Of a stretch of 64,000 nucleotides of DNA, positions 44,309 through 50,830 are shown piece after piece. Each line of letters starts with the position of its first letter. The stretch's first letter is position 1. The notes beneath the pieces were generated by a model. That model did not search any database. It was not told where the DNA came from and saw only the letters and a list, made by a program, of their open reading frames with translations. The position numbers were made by a program, and so were the translations under genes. The stretch comes from Arthrobacter sp. SLBN-83 (GTDB taxonomy: Bacteria; Actinomycetota; Actinomycetes; Actinomycetales; Micrococcaceae), in NCBI RefSeq assembly GCF_006715285.1, contig NZ_VFMX01000001.1, positions 2,108,001 to 2,172,000 of the forward strand, in the 5' to 3' direction.

Positions 44309-44337
44309 GTGAAATAGGGGGGGCGCCCTACTTTCAC
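44309..44337 (+). terminator. hairpin after DAHP synthase
   Basis: GTGAAATAGGG (44309-44319) pairs with CCCTACTTTCAC (44326-44337) with one bulge. It begins six bases after the stop. There is no clear T-run, so efficiency is uncertain. Confidence 0.55.
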
Positions 44338-44461
44338 ATCTGCCACATGAACATCTAGAGTATCTATTTAGGTGGTTGGTGGATGGCTCAGCATCGGAAC
44401 ACCGCATTGGCACGTACCTGGGGTCACTGTTGTCCATCCGTCAGCAAAGGAAAATAGGGAA

Positions 44462-44674
44462 ATGTCGGCAGAACAGAACTTCTCCAACGCGAAGTTCCTG
44501 ACCGTGGCTGAAGTGGCCGAGGTCATGCGCGTCTCCAAAATGACTGTCTACCGGCTGGTGCACTCCGGCGAAATGCCGGCGGTACGCTTCGGCCGCTCCT
44601 ACCGGGTCCCCGAAAACGCCGTTGAACAGTACCTCAAGGGTGCTGTCGTGGACGGCCACACCGAGACCGCCTGA
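44462..44674 (+). CDS. excisionase-type helix-turn-helix DNA-binding protein
   Basis: This 70-residue MerR/excisionase-like winged-helix protein has core TVAEVAEVMRVSKMTVYRLV (residues 12-31), followed by the wing SGEMPAVRFGRSYRVPENAVEQYL. It is an orthologue-type match to mycobacterial Rv0500A, a conserved actinobacterial regulator that, as here, lies just before the bS22-like peptide gene. It is not BldC, whose sequence differs in the recognition helix. GGGAA immediately precedes the ATG. Targets are unknown. Confidence 0.9.
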   Translation: MSAEQNFSNAKFLTVAEVAEVMRVSKMTVYRLVHSGEMPAVRFGRSYRVPENAVEQYLKGAVVDGHTETA

Positions 44675-44823
44675 GGCTCTGTCCTGAGCCGCTCCTGATA
44701 GGCGGTACCCTGTTAAGGAACGTTTTACGTCATTGTAAGAATCTGTCAGTTGTTCAGTTCGTAGCTTTGTCCACGGACATTCTCCATCAGACAGGTACTG
44801 CATCTAGTTTGTAAGGAACTTTC

Positions 44824-44922
44824 GTGGGTTCAGTTATTAAGAAGCGTCGCAAGCGTATGGCCAAGAAGAAGCACCGCAAGCTGCTTCGCAAGACCCGTCA
44901 CCAGCGCCGCAACAAGAAGTAG
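44824..44922 (+). CDS. AURKAIP1/COX24-domain small ribosomal protein (bS22-like)
   Basis: This ORF starts at GTG and encodes 32 residues, opening MGSVIKKRRKRMAKKKHRKL, with about two thirds of positions Lys, Arg or His. It matches the bS22 protein found on actinobacterial 30S subunits (mycobacterial Rv0500B), with only small changes at the C-terminus. AAGGA lies six bases upstream, and a strong terminator follows at 44,947. It is easily missed because of its size. The order HTH gene, bS22, HAD phosphatase is conserved in actinobacteria. Confidence 0.95.
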   Translation: MGSVIKKRRKRMAKKKHRKLLRKTRHQRRNKK

Positions 44923-44946
44923 GAATACTTCGAACAGCGTGGAAAA

Positions 44947-44981
44947 GCCCGTCGCCTTCCGAGGCGGCGGGCATTTTCTTT
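44947..44981 (+). terminator. Rho-independent terminator after bS22
   Basis: GCCCGTCGCC (44947-44956) pairs with GGCGGCGGGC (44963-44972) with one mismatch, loop TTCCGA, then ATTTTCTTT. Confidence 0.9.
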
Positions 44982-45024
44982 AACCGGGCTACACGCCGGG
45001 CTAGTTCCCGGGCTACTTCCCTGG

Positions 45025-45843
45025 CTAGGCCCGCGGGCCGCGCATCCGGGCGAAGCCCTTCCAGAGGCCGTATATGGCACCGCCAAAAGTGGCTGCCTTG
45101 AGGCCGAAGGTGGCAGCCCGGCGGCCGGCGCGGAAGTCGTAGACCGGCCAGTTGCGGTCGCGGGCGTGGCGGCGCAGCTTGGCGTCCGGGTTGATGGCAA
45201 CGGGGTGCCCCACCAGCGACAGCAGCGGGACGTCATTGTAGGAGTCGCTGTAGGCCCAGCAACGCTTGAGGTCCAGGCCTTCCTCGTCGGCAATGGTCTG
45301 GACAGCCACGGCCTTGGCTGAGCCGTGCAGGATGTCGCCCACCAGCCGGCCGGTGTACATGCCGTCCGACACCTCGCCCACCGTCCCCAACGCTCCGGTC
45401 AGTCCCAGGCGGGTGGAGATCACGGTGGCCACCTCGATGGGTGTGGCCGTCACCAGCCAGACGCGGCGGCCCACCCTGAGGTGCTGTTCCGCCAGTGCCT
45501 TGGCCCCGGGCCAGATCCGCGACGCAATCATTTCGTCATAGACCTCTTCGCCCAGCGCCTTGATGTCGTCAACGGTGATCCCTGCGGCCAGTGTCAGGGC
45601 AGAATCCCGCACGGCATGGACATCGTCGATGTTTTCCCCGCGCGCCACGAACTTGAACTGCTTCCACGCGAAGCCGGCGGCCTGGGCCAGGGTGAACGCT
45701 CCGCGCTGGTGCATCTTCCGCGCCACATGGAAGAGGCTGGCTCCGCGCATCAGGGTGTTGTCCACGTCGAAGAACGCCGCTTCGCCTGGCTGCGGCTCGG
45801 CAACCGGGCGCGTGACTACGGCGACGTATTTCTCCTCGGGCAT
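45025..45843 (-). CDS. HAD-IB family phosphatase (SerB-like)
   Basis: This 272-residue haloacid dehalogenase-superfamily hydrolase of the HAD-IB type has motif I AAFFDVDNTLMRG (nucleophile and general acid Asp), motif II VTATP, a motif III lysine in HGSAKAVAV, and motif IV AYSDSYNDVPLLSLVG. The C-terminal 40 residues are basic and could contact the membrane. It is the counterpart of mycobacterial SerB1 (Rv0505c); phosphoserine or another small phosphomonoester may be the substrate. I prefer the ATG at 45,843. A TAGACT hexamer seven bases upstream suggests a leaderless transcript. It diverges from the glutaredoxin gene. Confidence 0.92.
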   Translation of the reverse strand: MPEEKYVAVVTRPVAEPQPGEAAFFDVDNTLMRGASLFHVARKMHQRGAFTLAQAAGFAWKQFKFVARGENIDDVHAVRDSALTLAAGITVDDIKALGEEVYDEMIASRIWPGAKALAEQHLRVGRRVWLVTATPIEVATVISTRLGLTGALGTVGEVSDGMYTGRLVGDILHGSAKAVAVQTIADEEGLDLKRCWAYSDSYNDVPLLSLVGHPVAINPDAKLRRHARDRNWPVYDFRAGRRAATFGLKAATFGGAIYGLWKGFARMRGPRA

Positions 45844-45921
45844 GGACTTGAGTCTAGTCAATCCAGTGGCCTGCCGCCGTCGGCGTCACCGGCAGCACGC
45901 GAACGGCGATACCGTTAAGCC

Positions 45922-46176
45922 ATGGCTACACCCCGCGTCGTCCTGGTCACCAAAGCTGACTGCCACCTTTGCGAAGACGCGCGCGACGCCGTCAGCCGGG
46001 TTACTGCCTCATTGGGCCTCACGTGGAGCGAAGAGTTGGTGGACAACCAACCCGAGCTGCGCGAGCGCTACGCCGAGGAGATCCCGGTGGTGTTGGTGGA
46101 CGGCGTGCAGCGCGACTTCTGGAAGATCGACGAAACCCGGCTGGAACGCGTGCTGCAGCGCGCCATGGCCCAGTAG
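45922..46176 (+). CDS. glutaredoxin-family protein
   Basis: This 84-residue thioredoxin-fold protein has a CHLC active site at residues 14-17 and the cis-proline in EEIPVVLVDG. It resembles the short actinobacterial DUF836/glutaredoxin-like group (Rv0508 in Mycobacterium). It should take part in thiol redox exchange in the cytoplasm. A TACCGT hexamer seven bases before the ATG and no ribosome binding site suggest leaderless translation. The gene for the NADH-sensing repressor Rex follows nine bases later, forming a redox-themed pair. Confidence 0.88.
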   Translation: MATPRVVLVTKADCHLCEDARDAVSRVTASLGLTWSEELVDNQPELRERYAEEIPVVLVDGVQRDFWKIDETRLERVLQRAMAQ

Positions 46177-46185
46177 GGAGTACCG

Positions 46186-46890
46186 GTGACCTCCCTGGAC
46201 TCAACGCCGCAGCCCCTCCCGGACCTTCCGGACGCCACGGGCACCCCGCCCAAGCAGATACCGCCTGCCGCCGTAGCCCGGCTGACGCTCTACCTCCGTG
46301 CCCTGAACACCCTGCTCGCGGAGGGCGTGGAGCGCGTCTCCTCCGAATCGCTGGCGGAGGCCTCCGGCGTCAGTTCCTCAACCCTGCGCAAGGACCTCTC
46401 CTACGTGGGATCGTACGGAACCAGGGGCGTGGGCTACGAGGTGCAGTACCTCAGCCGCCATATCGCCGCCGCACTTGGACTGACGCACGACTGGAAAGTG
46501 GCCATTGTCGGGGCCGGCAACCTGGGCAAGGCCCTGGCCCGGTACGGCGGCTTCGAGTCCCGAGGGTTCGACGTCGTGGCCATTTTCGACGCCGACCAGA
46601 TGGTGGTGGGCAGCGAAGTGGGATGGCTGCGGGTCAGCGACGTGGCGGACCTCGAAACAGTCCTGCATCGGACCGGGGCCAACATGGTGGTGCTCGCGCT
46701 TCCGGCCGCCGTGGCCCAGGGCGTCTGTGACCGGGTGGTGGCGGCGGGCGTGCACAGTGTCCTGAGTTTCGCGCCGGTGATGCTGCAGGTTCCCGACGGC
46801 GTCAACCTGCGCAAGGTGGACATGGCCACCGAACTCCAGATCCTGGCCTATCACGCCCAGCGGGCACAGACACCCGGCCAGACGGCCTAG
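46186..46890 (+). CDS. rex: redox-sensing transcriptional repressor Rex
   Basis: This 234-residue Rex has an N-terminal winged helix (about 25-95, with SSESLAEASGVSSSTLRKDLS) that binds DNA. A Rossmann domain follows with VAIVGAGNLGKAL (about 105-117), which senses the NADH/NAD+ ratio, and a C-terminal domain-swapped helix. It would derepress respiratory and fermentative genes when NADH rises. GGGAG lies before the GTG. In many actinobacteria hemA follows rex. Here a strong terminator follows and no hemA is present. Cytochrome c maturation genes lie 2.5 kb away. Confidence 0.95.
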   Translation: MTSLDSTPQPLPDLPDATGTPPKQIPPAAVARLTLYLRALNTLLAEGVERVSSESLAEASGVSSSTLRKDLSYVGSYGTRGVGYEVQYLSRHIAAALGLTHDWKVAIVGAGNLGKALARYGGFESRGFDVVAIFDADQMVVGSEVGWLRVSDVADLETVLHRTGANMVVLALPAAVAQGVCDRVVAAGVHSVLSFAPVMLQVPDGVNLRKVDMATELQILAYHAQRAQTPGQTA

Positions 46891-46907
46891 GCGCCGGCTT
46901 ACCGCAG

Positions 46908-46946
46908 GCGGCCCGGGAAGCATTGCTGCTTCCCGGGCCGCTTGTT
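46908..46946. terminator. Rho-independent terminator after rex
   Basis: A perfect 15-bp stem runs from 46,908 to 46,922 (GCGGCCCGGGAAGCA) and 46,927 to 46,941, loop TTGC, then TTGTTT. It separates rex from the convergent membrane-protein gene. Confidence 0.92.
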
Positions 46947-46964
46947 TCCCGGCGGACGTGCTGG

Positions 46965-47798
46965 TTACCGCCCGTAGGGGTTGCCGAATCCACCGGAGTA
47001 CGGGTTGGCGAAGGGCTGCTGCTTCCGGAAGTACGGCGCAGCTGCAGGCAGGTAAAGCAGCACGATGGCTACGATGCCCAGGACAGTTCCCAGCGTTCCG
47101 ATGGAGGGAACCCCAAACAGGCCAAAAATGGACAGGGCCGCGAAAACTGTTCCCAGGATGCGGGCCCAGTTCCTGCCCTTGCGGATGAAGAAGGCCACCA
47201 GCAGGTAGAGCGCGGCACCGATGATGCCGAAGACCACCAGCGTGCCGGCAATGAAGCTCTTCATGCTGTCGTAGCTGATGTCTGTCCCGCTGGAGCGCAT
47301 CTGCTGTTCAAAAAGCTGCCGGAGCTCGGGGCTGTCCAGCTGGGTGAGCCCGAGGATCATGCCGATGACGAAAATCACCCCCGACGCAATGAGCAGCCAA
47401 AAGGAGATGTTCACCAGTTGGGGAACGCCGTTGCTTCCGGCCGGCTGCGGCTGCTCGGAGGGGTACTGGCCGTAAGGGGACTGTCCATACGGCGACTGGC
47501 CGTACTGGGACTGGCCTCTCTGGGGCTGCCCGTAGCCGGGAACCTGGGGGGCGTTCTGCCCATACTGGGATCCCTGCGACCCATACTGCGGTGCGTTCTG
47601 GCCGTACTGCGGGGCATTCTGGCCATATTGCGGTGCTGCCGGCGGCTGCTGCGAGCCGTACTGGGGCTGGTTCTGGCCGTACTGCGGTGCGTTTTGGCCG
47701 TAGCGCGGGGGCTGGGCTCCGGACTGGTCGTTGCCGGATTGTCCGTTGCTGGTATGCGGGTCTTCGGACCCGGGAGGCGGGACGGGAGGAGTACTCAT
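46965..47798 (-). CDS. membrane protein with N-terminal Tyr/Gly/Gln/Asn-rich repeats
   Basis: This 277-residue protein has a low-complexity cytoplasmic N-terminus. Residues about 30-125 consist of imperfect repeats such as YGQNAPQ and YGQSP, rich in Tyr, Gly, Gln, Asn and Pro. Four predicted membrane spans (about 137-162, 195-222, 228-245, 252-275) follow, and the end is NPYSGGFGNPYGR. Such Tyr/Gln tails occur on several actinobacterial small membrane proteins and may promote self-association. The function is unknown. I chose the ATG at 47,798 with AAGGAA upstream. No neighbour suggests a role. Confidence 0.85.
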   Translation of the reverse strand: MSTPPVPPPGSEDPHTSNGQSGNDQSGAQPPRYGQNAPQYGQNQPQYGSQQPPAAPQYGQNAPQYGQNAPQYGSQGSQYGQNAPQVPGYGQPQRGQSQYGQSPYGQSPYGQYPSEQPQPAGSNGVPQLVNISFWLLIASGVIFVIGMILGLTQLDSPELRQLFEQQMRSSGTDISYDSMKSFIAGTLVVFGIIGAALYLLVAFFIRKGRNWARILGTVFAALSIFGLFGVPSIGTLGTVLGIVAIVLLYLPAAAPYFRKQQPFANPYSGGFGNPYGR

Positions 47799-47965
47799 GG
47801 GCGTTCCTTCTGCAGGGTCGGGATCCAGGTAGGCTGCCGGGAATCGGTCCTCAGCCTTCCCCCCAGCATGGCTTAAGTCCACCGTACCCCCGGCGGGCGG
47901 CGTTGTGGATGATTCGGGAGGTGTCGATGCACGCGTTTGCCGGTGTACCTTTGCCCGTTAAACAC

Positions 47966-48003
47966 GGCACCCCGGCCGTGCCGTGCAGGCAGGCCGGGGT
48001 GCC
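47966..48003. terminator. hairpin terminator after yceI
   Basis: GGCACCCCGGCC (47966-47977) pairs perfectly with GGCCGGGGTGCC (47992-48003). Read leftward, GTGTTTAACG follows. It starts 14 bases beyond the YceI stop. Confidence 0.8.
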
Positions 48004-48016
48004 ATGAAGGGGGGAA

Positions 48017-48565
48017 TTAGGCTGCGGGAGCGATGAAGGCGAGCTCCAGGTTGATGGCCACCTTGTCGCTGACCAGCACGCCGCCGGTTTCCAGGACGGC
48101 GTTCCAGGTCAGGCCGAAGTCCTTGCGGCTGATGGTGGTCTCGGCGGAGACGCCGGCGCGGGTGTTTCCGAACGGGTCCACGGCCACGCCGTTGAACTCG
48201 GTTTCCAGGGTCACGGGACGGGTAACGCCCTTGATGGTCAGGTCGCCGGTGAGTTCGTAGCTGTTGCCCTTGGCCACCAGGCCGTTGGAGACGAAGGAGA
48301 TCTCGGGGAATTTCTCAACGTCGAAGAAATCCCCGCCCTTGACGTGGCCGTCGCGGTTGGCGTCGCCGGAGTCGAAGCTGGCGGTCTTGATGGTGGCGTT
48401 GATCTTGGAATCCGCCACATCCTCGGCCAGGTCCAGGGTGGCGGCGGCTTCGGTGAACTGGCCGCGGACCTTGCTGATGCCCGCGTGGCGGACGGTGAAA
48501 CCGATCTCGCTGTGGGAGTTGTCCAGGGTCCAGGTGCCGGTGGTGACGTCTGCGGGAAGTGCCAT
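48017..48565 (-). CDS. YceI family protein
   Basis: This 182-residue lipocalin-like beta-barrel is of the YceI family, known for binding polyprenyl or other long-chain lipids. Family features are GTWTLDNSHSEIGFTVRH at the start, GQFTEAAATLDL, SGDANRDGHVKGGDFFDVEKFP and ITGDLTIKGVTRPVTL-like segments. It has no signal peptide, so it is cytoplasmic, as in many actinobacteria. AAGGAG lies seven bases before the ATG. The upstream region has two palindromes typical of MarR-type control (48,602-48,628). It diverges from the histidine phosphatase gene. Confidence 0.93.
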   Translation of the reverse strand: MALPADVTTGTWTLDNSHSEIGFTVRHAGISKVRGQFTEAAATLDLAEDVADSKINATIKTASFDSGDANRDGHVKGGDFFDVEKFPEISFVSNGLVAKGNSYELTGDLTIKGVTRPVTLETEFNGVAVDPFGNTRAGVSAETTISRKDFGLTWNAVLETGGVLVSDKVAINLELAFIAPAA

Positions 48566-48601
48566 GATGTTGCTCCTTATATAGCTGTACCTGTTGAGAT
48601 G

Positions 48602-48628
48602 TTGAAGCTTCATAAGTTGAAGCCTCAA
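48602..48628. promoter_or_regulatory. tandem MarR-type operator candidates upstream of yceI
   Basis: TTGAAGCTTCAT (48602-48613), containing the perfect palindrome TGAAGCTTCA, is followed at 48,617-48,628 by TTGAAGCCTCAA. The TTGA-N4-TCAA form and 15-base spacing suit two dimers of a MarR-type repressor on one face of the helix. No MarR gene lies in the window. Confidence 0.55.
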
Positions 48629-48762
48629 CTAACTTGCTGCATCCAGTATAAACATGCATTTGCATCTTTTGTTCCCGGGTCCGGAACATTTCTTCAAAAA
48701 CTTCAGTTCTACTGCATGTAGAAGATTTCGGATCGCGCGCCATCTTTGAGAAACTGGTAAAC

Positions 48763-49443
48763 ATGCCCCAAGCCACTGTCCATCTGCTCCGCCACGGCGA
48801 GGTCCATAATCCCGACGGCGTTCTCTATGGGCGGCTCCCCGATTTCCACCTTTCCGAGCTGGGCCAGGAGATGGCCCGGATGCTTGCGGAGCACTTCCGG
48901 CAGCGCGCTGAGCGCGGGGCCCGCATCACCTACCTGGCTGCCTCCCCGCTTGAGCGTGCGCAGGAAACTGCACGGCCGACGTCGGAAGCCCTGCAGCTGC
49001 GCATCCACACGGACGCGCGGATCATCGAAGCCGAAAACTACTTCGAGGGCATGAAGGTCACCAAGGGCGAACTGCGCCGGCCCCGGCACTGGCCCCACCT
49101 GGTCAACCCCCTGCGCCCGTCCTGGGGCGAGCCGTACAAGCAGCAGGCGGCACGGGTGGCAGCCGCCGCGCAGGACGCGCGCCGGAAGGCCATCGAACTC
49201 GCAGCGGGCGATTTCGGCACCGAAGGCCCCGAGGCCATCCTGGTCAGCCACCAGCTGCCCATCTGGGCCACCCGGCTGAGCGCGGAAGGGCGGCCCCTGT
49301 GGCACGATCCTCGCAAGCGCGAGTGCACCCTGACCTCCGTCACGTCTCTGGTGTTCGACGACGCCGGATCGCTGCTCCGGGTGGAGTACAGCGAACCCGC
49401 AGCATCCCTTCTTCCCGGTGCCGCCAGCACCCCTGGAGCCTAG
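48763..49443 (+). CDS. histidine phosphatase family protein
   Basis: This 226-residue phosphoglycerate mutase-like enzyme has the RHGE motif (LLRHGEVHNPDG, phosphorylated His at residue 11) and the second histidine in LVSHQLPIW (about 165). Conserved arginines lie in the ASPLERAQETA segment. It is the counterpart of mycobacterial Rv0525, which heads the cytochrome c maturation cluster in the same order as here. The substrate is unknown. There is no good ribosome binding site and the transcript may be leaderless. The thioredoxin-like gene follows two bases after its stop. Confidence 0.92.
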   Translation: MPQATVHLLRHGEVHNPDGVLYGRLPDFHLSELGQEMARMLAEHFRQRAERGARITYLAASPLERAQETARPTSEALQLRIHTDARIIEAENYFEGMKVTKGELRRPRHWPHLVNPLRPSWGEPYKQQAARVAAAAQDARRKAIELAAGDFGTEGPEAILVSHQLPIWATRLSAEGRPLWHDPRKRECTLTSVTSLVFDDAGSLLRVEYSEPAASLLPGAASTPGA

Positions 49444-49445
49444 TA

Positions 49446-50057
49446 GTGAGCAACAACAACCTTCCCTCGCGCCGCAGCCTGCTGGCCGCCGGCGGCATGG
49501 CCCTGACCGCGCTGACCCTTGGCCTGTCCGGCTGCGCGCAGGAGGACGCCCTGGCCAAGCAGGCCAAGGCGGGGGACAACAAGAACTATGTTGCCGGTGA
49601 CGGCTCCGTCACCGAGTTTGCCGCCGCGGACCGCAAGGAGGCTGTGCAGATCCAGGGTGCCCTCTTCAACGGCACCGCCGTCACCCCGGCCGACTTCCAG
49701 GGCAAGGTGAGCGTCCTGAACTTCTGGTTCGCAGCCTGCGCCCCCTGCCGGGTGGAAGCGCCGCTCCTGGAGGCGCTGCACCAGGAGTTCAAGGACCAGG
49801 GCGTCCAGTTCTTCGGCGTCAACCTCCGCGACGAGAAGCCCACGGCCGAGGCGTTCGAGAAGACCTTCAACCTGACCTACCCCAGCTTTAACGACAAGGA
49901 CGGCGGCGTCCTGCTGTCCGTGTCCGGCCTGGTGCCGCCCGGAGCCGTGCCCACCACGCTGGTCCTGGACAAGCAGGGACGGGTGGCCTCCCGCGTCCTC
50001 GGCGAGATCGAGAAGGGCACCCTGAAGGCCCTCATCACCGCCGCCGTGGCGGAATAG
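49446..50057 (+). CDS. TlpA/ResA-type thiol-disulfide oxidoreductase, lipoprotein
   Basis: This exported thioredoxin-fold lipoprotein has 203 residues. The signal has a twin-arginine-like start (SNNNLPSRRSLLAAGG) and the lipobox LSGC near residue 25. The active site is CAPC (about residue 98) within LNFWFAACAPCRVEAPLL. It should keep apocytochrome c cysteines reduced outside the membrane before haem attachment, receiving electrons from CcdA. The GTG at 49,446 has GGAG seven bases upstream. It matches Rv0526 in position and type. Confidence 0.92.
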   Translation: MSNNNLPSRRSLLAAGGMALTALTLGLSGCAQEDALAKQAKAGDNKNYVAGDGSVTEFAAADRKEAVQIQGALFNGTAVTPADFQGKVSVLNFWFAACAPCRVEAPLLEALHQEFKDQGVQFFGVNLRDEKPTAEAFEKTFNLTYPSFNDKDGGVLLSVSGLVPPGAVPTTLVLDKQGRVASRVLGEIEKGTLKALITAAVAE

Positions 50058-50074
50058 GGACAGGCCGGGACCCC

Positions 50075-50830
50075 GTGAACAGCCCCTTCGCCGAAGCCAT
50101 CCTCAGCGGCTCCCTCCTGCTGGCCATCCCGGTGGCGCTGCTCGCCGGACTGGTCTCCTTCCTTTCGCCCTGCGTCCTTCCGCTGGTCCCCGGCTACCTG
50201 GGATACGTGACGGGCCTGAGCGGCGTGGACCTGCAAAAGCAAAAGCGCGGCCGGATGCTGGCCGGCATTGGATTGTTCGTCCTGGGCTTCTCCGTGATCT
50301 TCGTCCTGCTGGGCGGCGCGTTCGGCCAGCTGGGCACCCTTATCACCGGCAGCCAAAACGCCTGGATCACCCAGCTCCTGGGCATCCTGGTGGTCATCAT
50401 GGGCATCGTGTTCATGGGCGGCTTCAGCTGGCTTCAGCGGGATGCAAAAATCCACGCCAAGCCGCCGGCCGGTCTCTGGGGCGCACCGCTGCTGGGCCTG
50501 ACCTTCGGGCTGGGCTGGGCGCCGTGCATCGGCCCCACCTACTCAGCCGTGCAGCTGCTGAGCCTCTCCGGCGGATCCTCAGCCGCCAAGGGCGCGTTCC
50601 TGGCATTTGTGTACAGCCTGGGGCTGGGCATTCCGTTCCTGCTGATCGCCCTGGCCCTGCGCCGGGGAATGGGCGTGATGGCGTTCTTCCGCAAGCACCG
50701 GCTGGCCATCCAGCGGACCGGCGGCGGAATCCTGGTGGTCCTGGGGCTGCTGATGGCCACCGGCGTGTGGGGTGCCTGGGTGACCGGGCTGCAGTACTGG
50801 TTCCAAACCGACGTGAAGTTGCCGATCTGA
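50075..50830 (+). CDS. ccdA: cytochrome c biogenesis protein CcdA
   Basis: This 251-residue membrane protein has six predicted spans and carries reducing power from cytoplasmic thioredoxin to extracytoplasmic thiols. The two redox cysteines lie in LSPCVLPLVPGYLGYVTG (span 1) and GWAPCIGPTYSAV (span 4), in the usual CcdA context. Its partner is probably the TlpA-like lipoprotein encoded just upstream. The start is a GTG. The TGA overlaps the ResB ATG (TGATG), so the operon is coupled. Confidence 0.95.
   Translation: MNSPFAEAILSGSLLLAIPVALLAGLVSFLSPCVLPLVPGYLGYVTGLSGVDLQKQKRGRMLAGIGLFVLGFSVIFVLLGGAFGQLGTLITGSQNAWITQLLGILVVIMGIVFMGGFSWLQRDAKIHAKPPAGLWGAPLLGLTFGLGWAPCIGPTYSAVQLLSLSGGSSAAKGAFLAFVYSLGLGIPFLLIALALRRGMGVMAFFRKHRLAIQRTGGGILVVLGLLMATGVWGAWVTGLQYWFQTDVKLPI

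Noticed and set aside
44462..44674. Assignment of the small HTH protein as BldC
   Set aside because: The fold is similar but the recognition helix (VSKMTVYRLVHSGEMPAVRFG) and gene context match the Rv0500A-type protein.
47440..47730. Short tandem DNA repeats that might be a CRISPR or satellite array
   Set aside because: The period follows codons of the YGQ-rich tail, with no constant repeat and unique spacer pattern.
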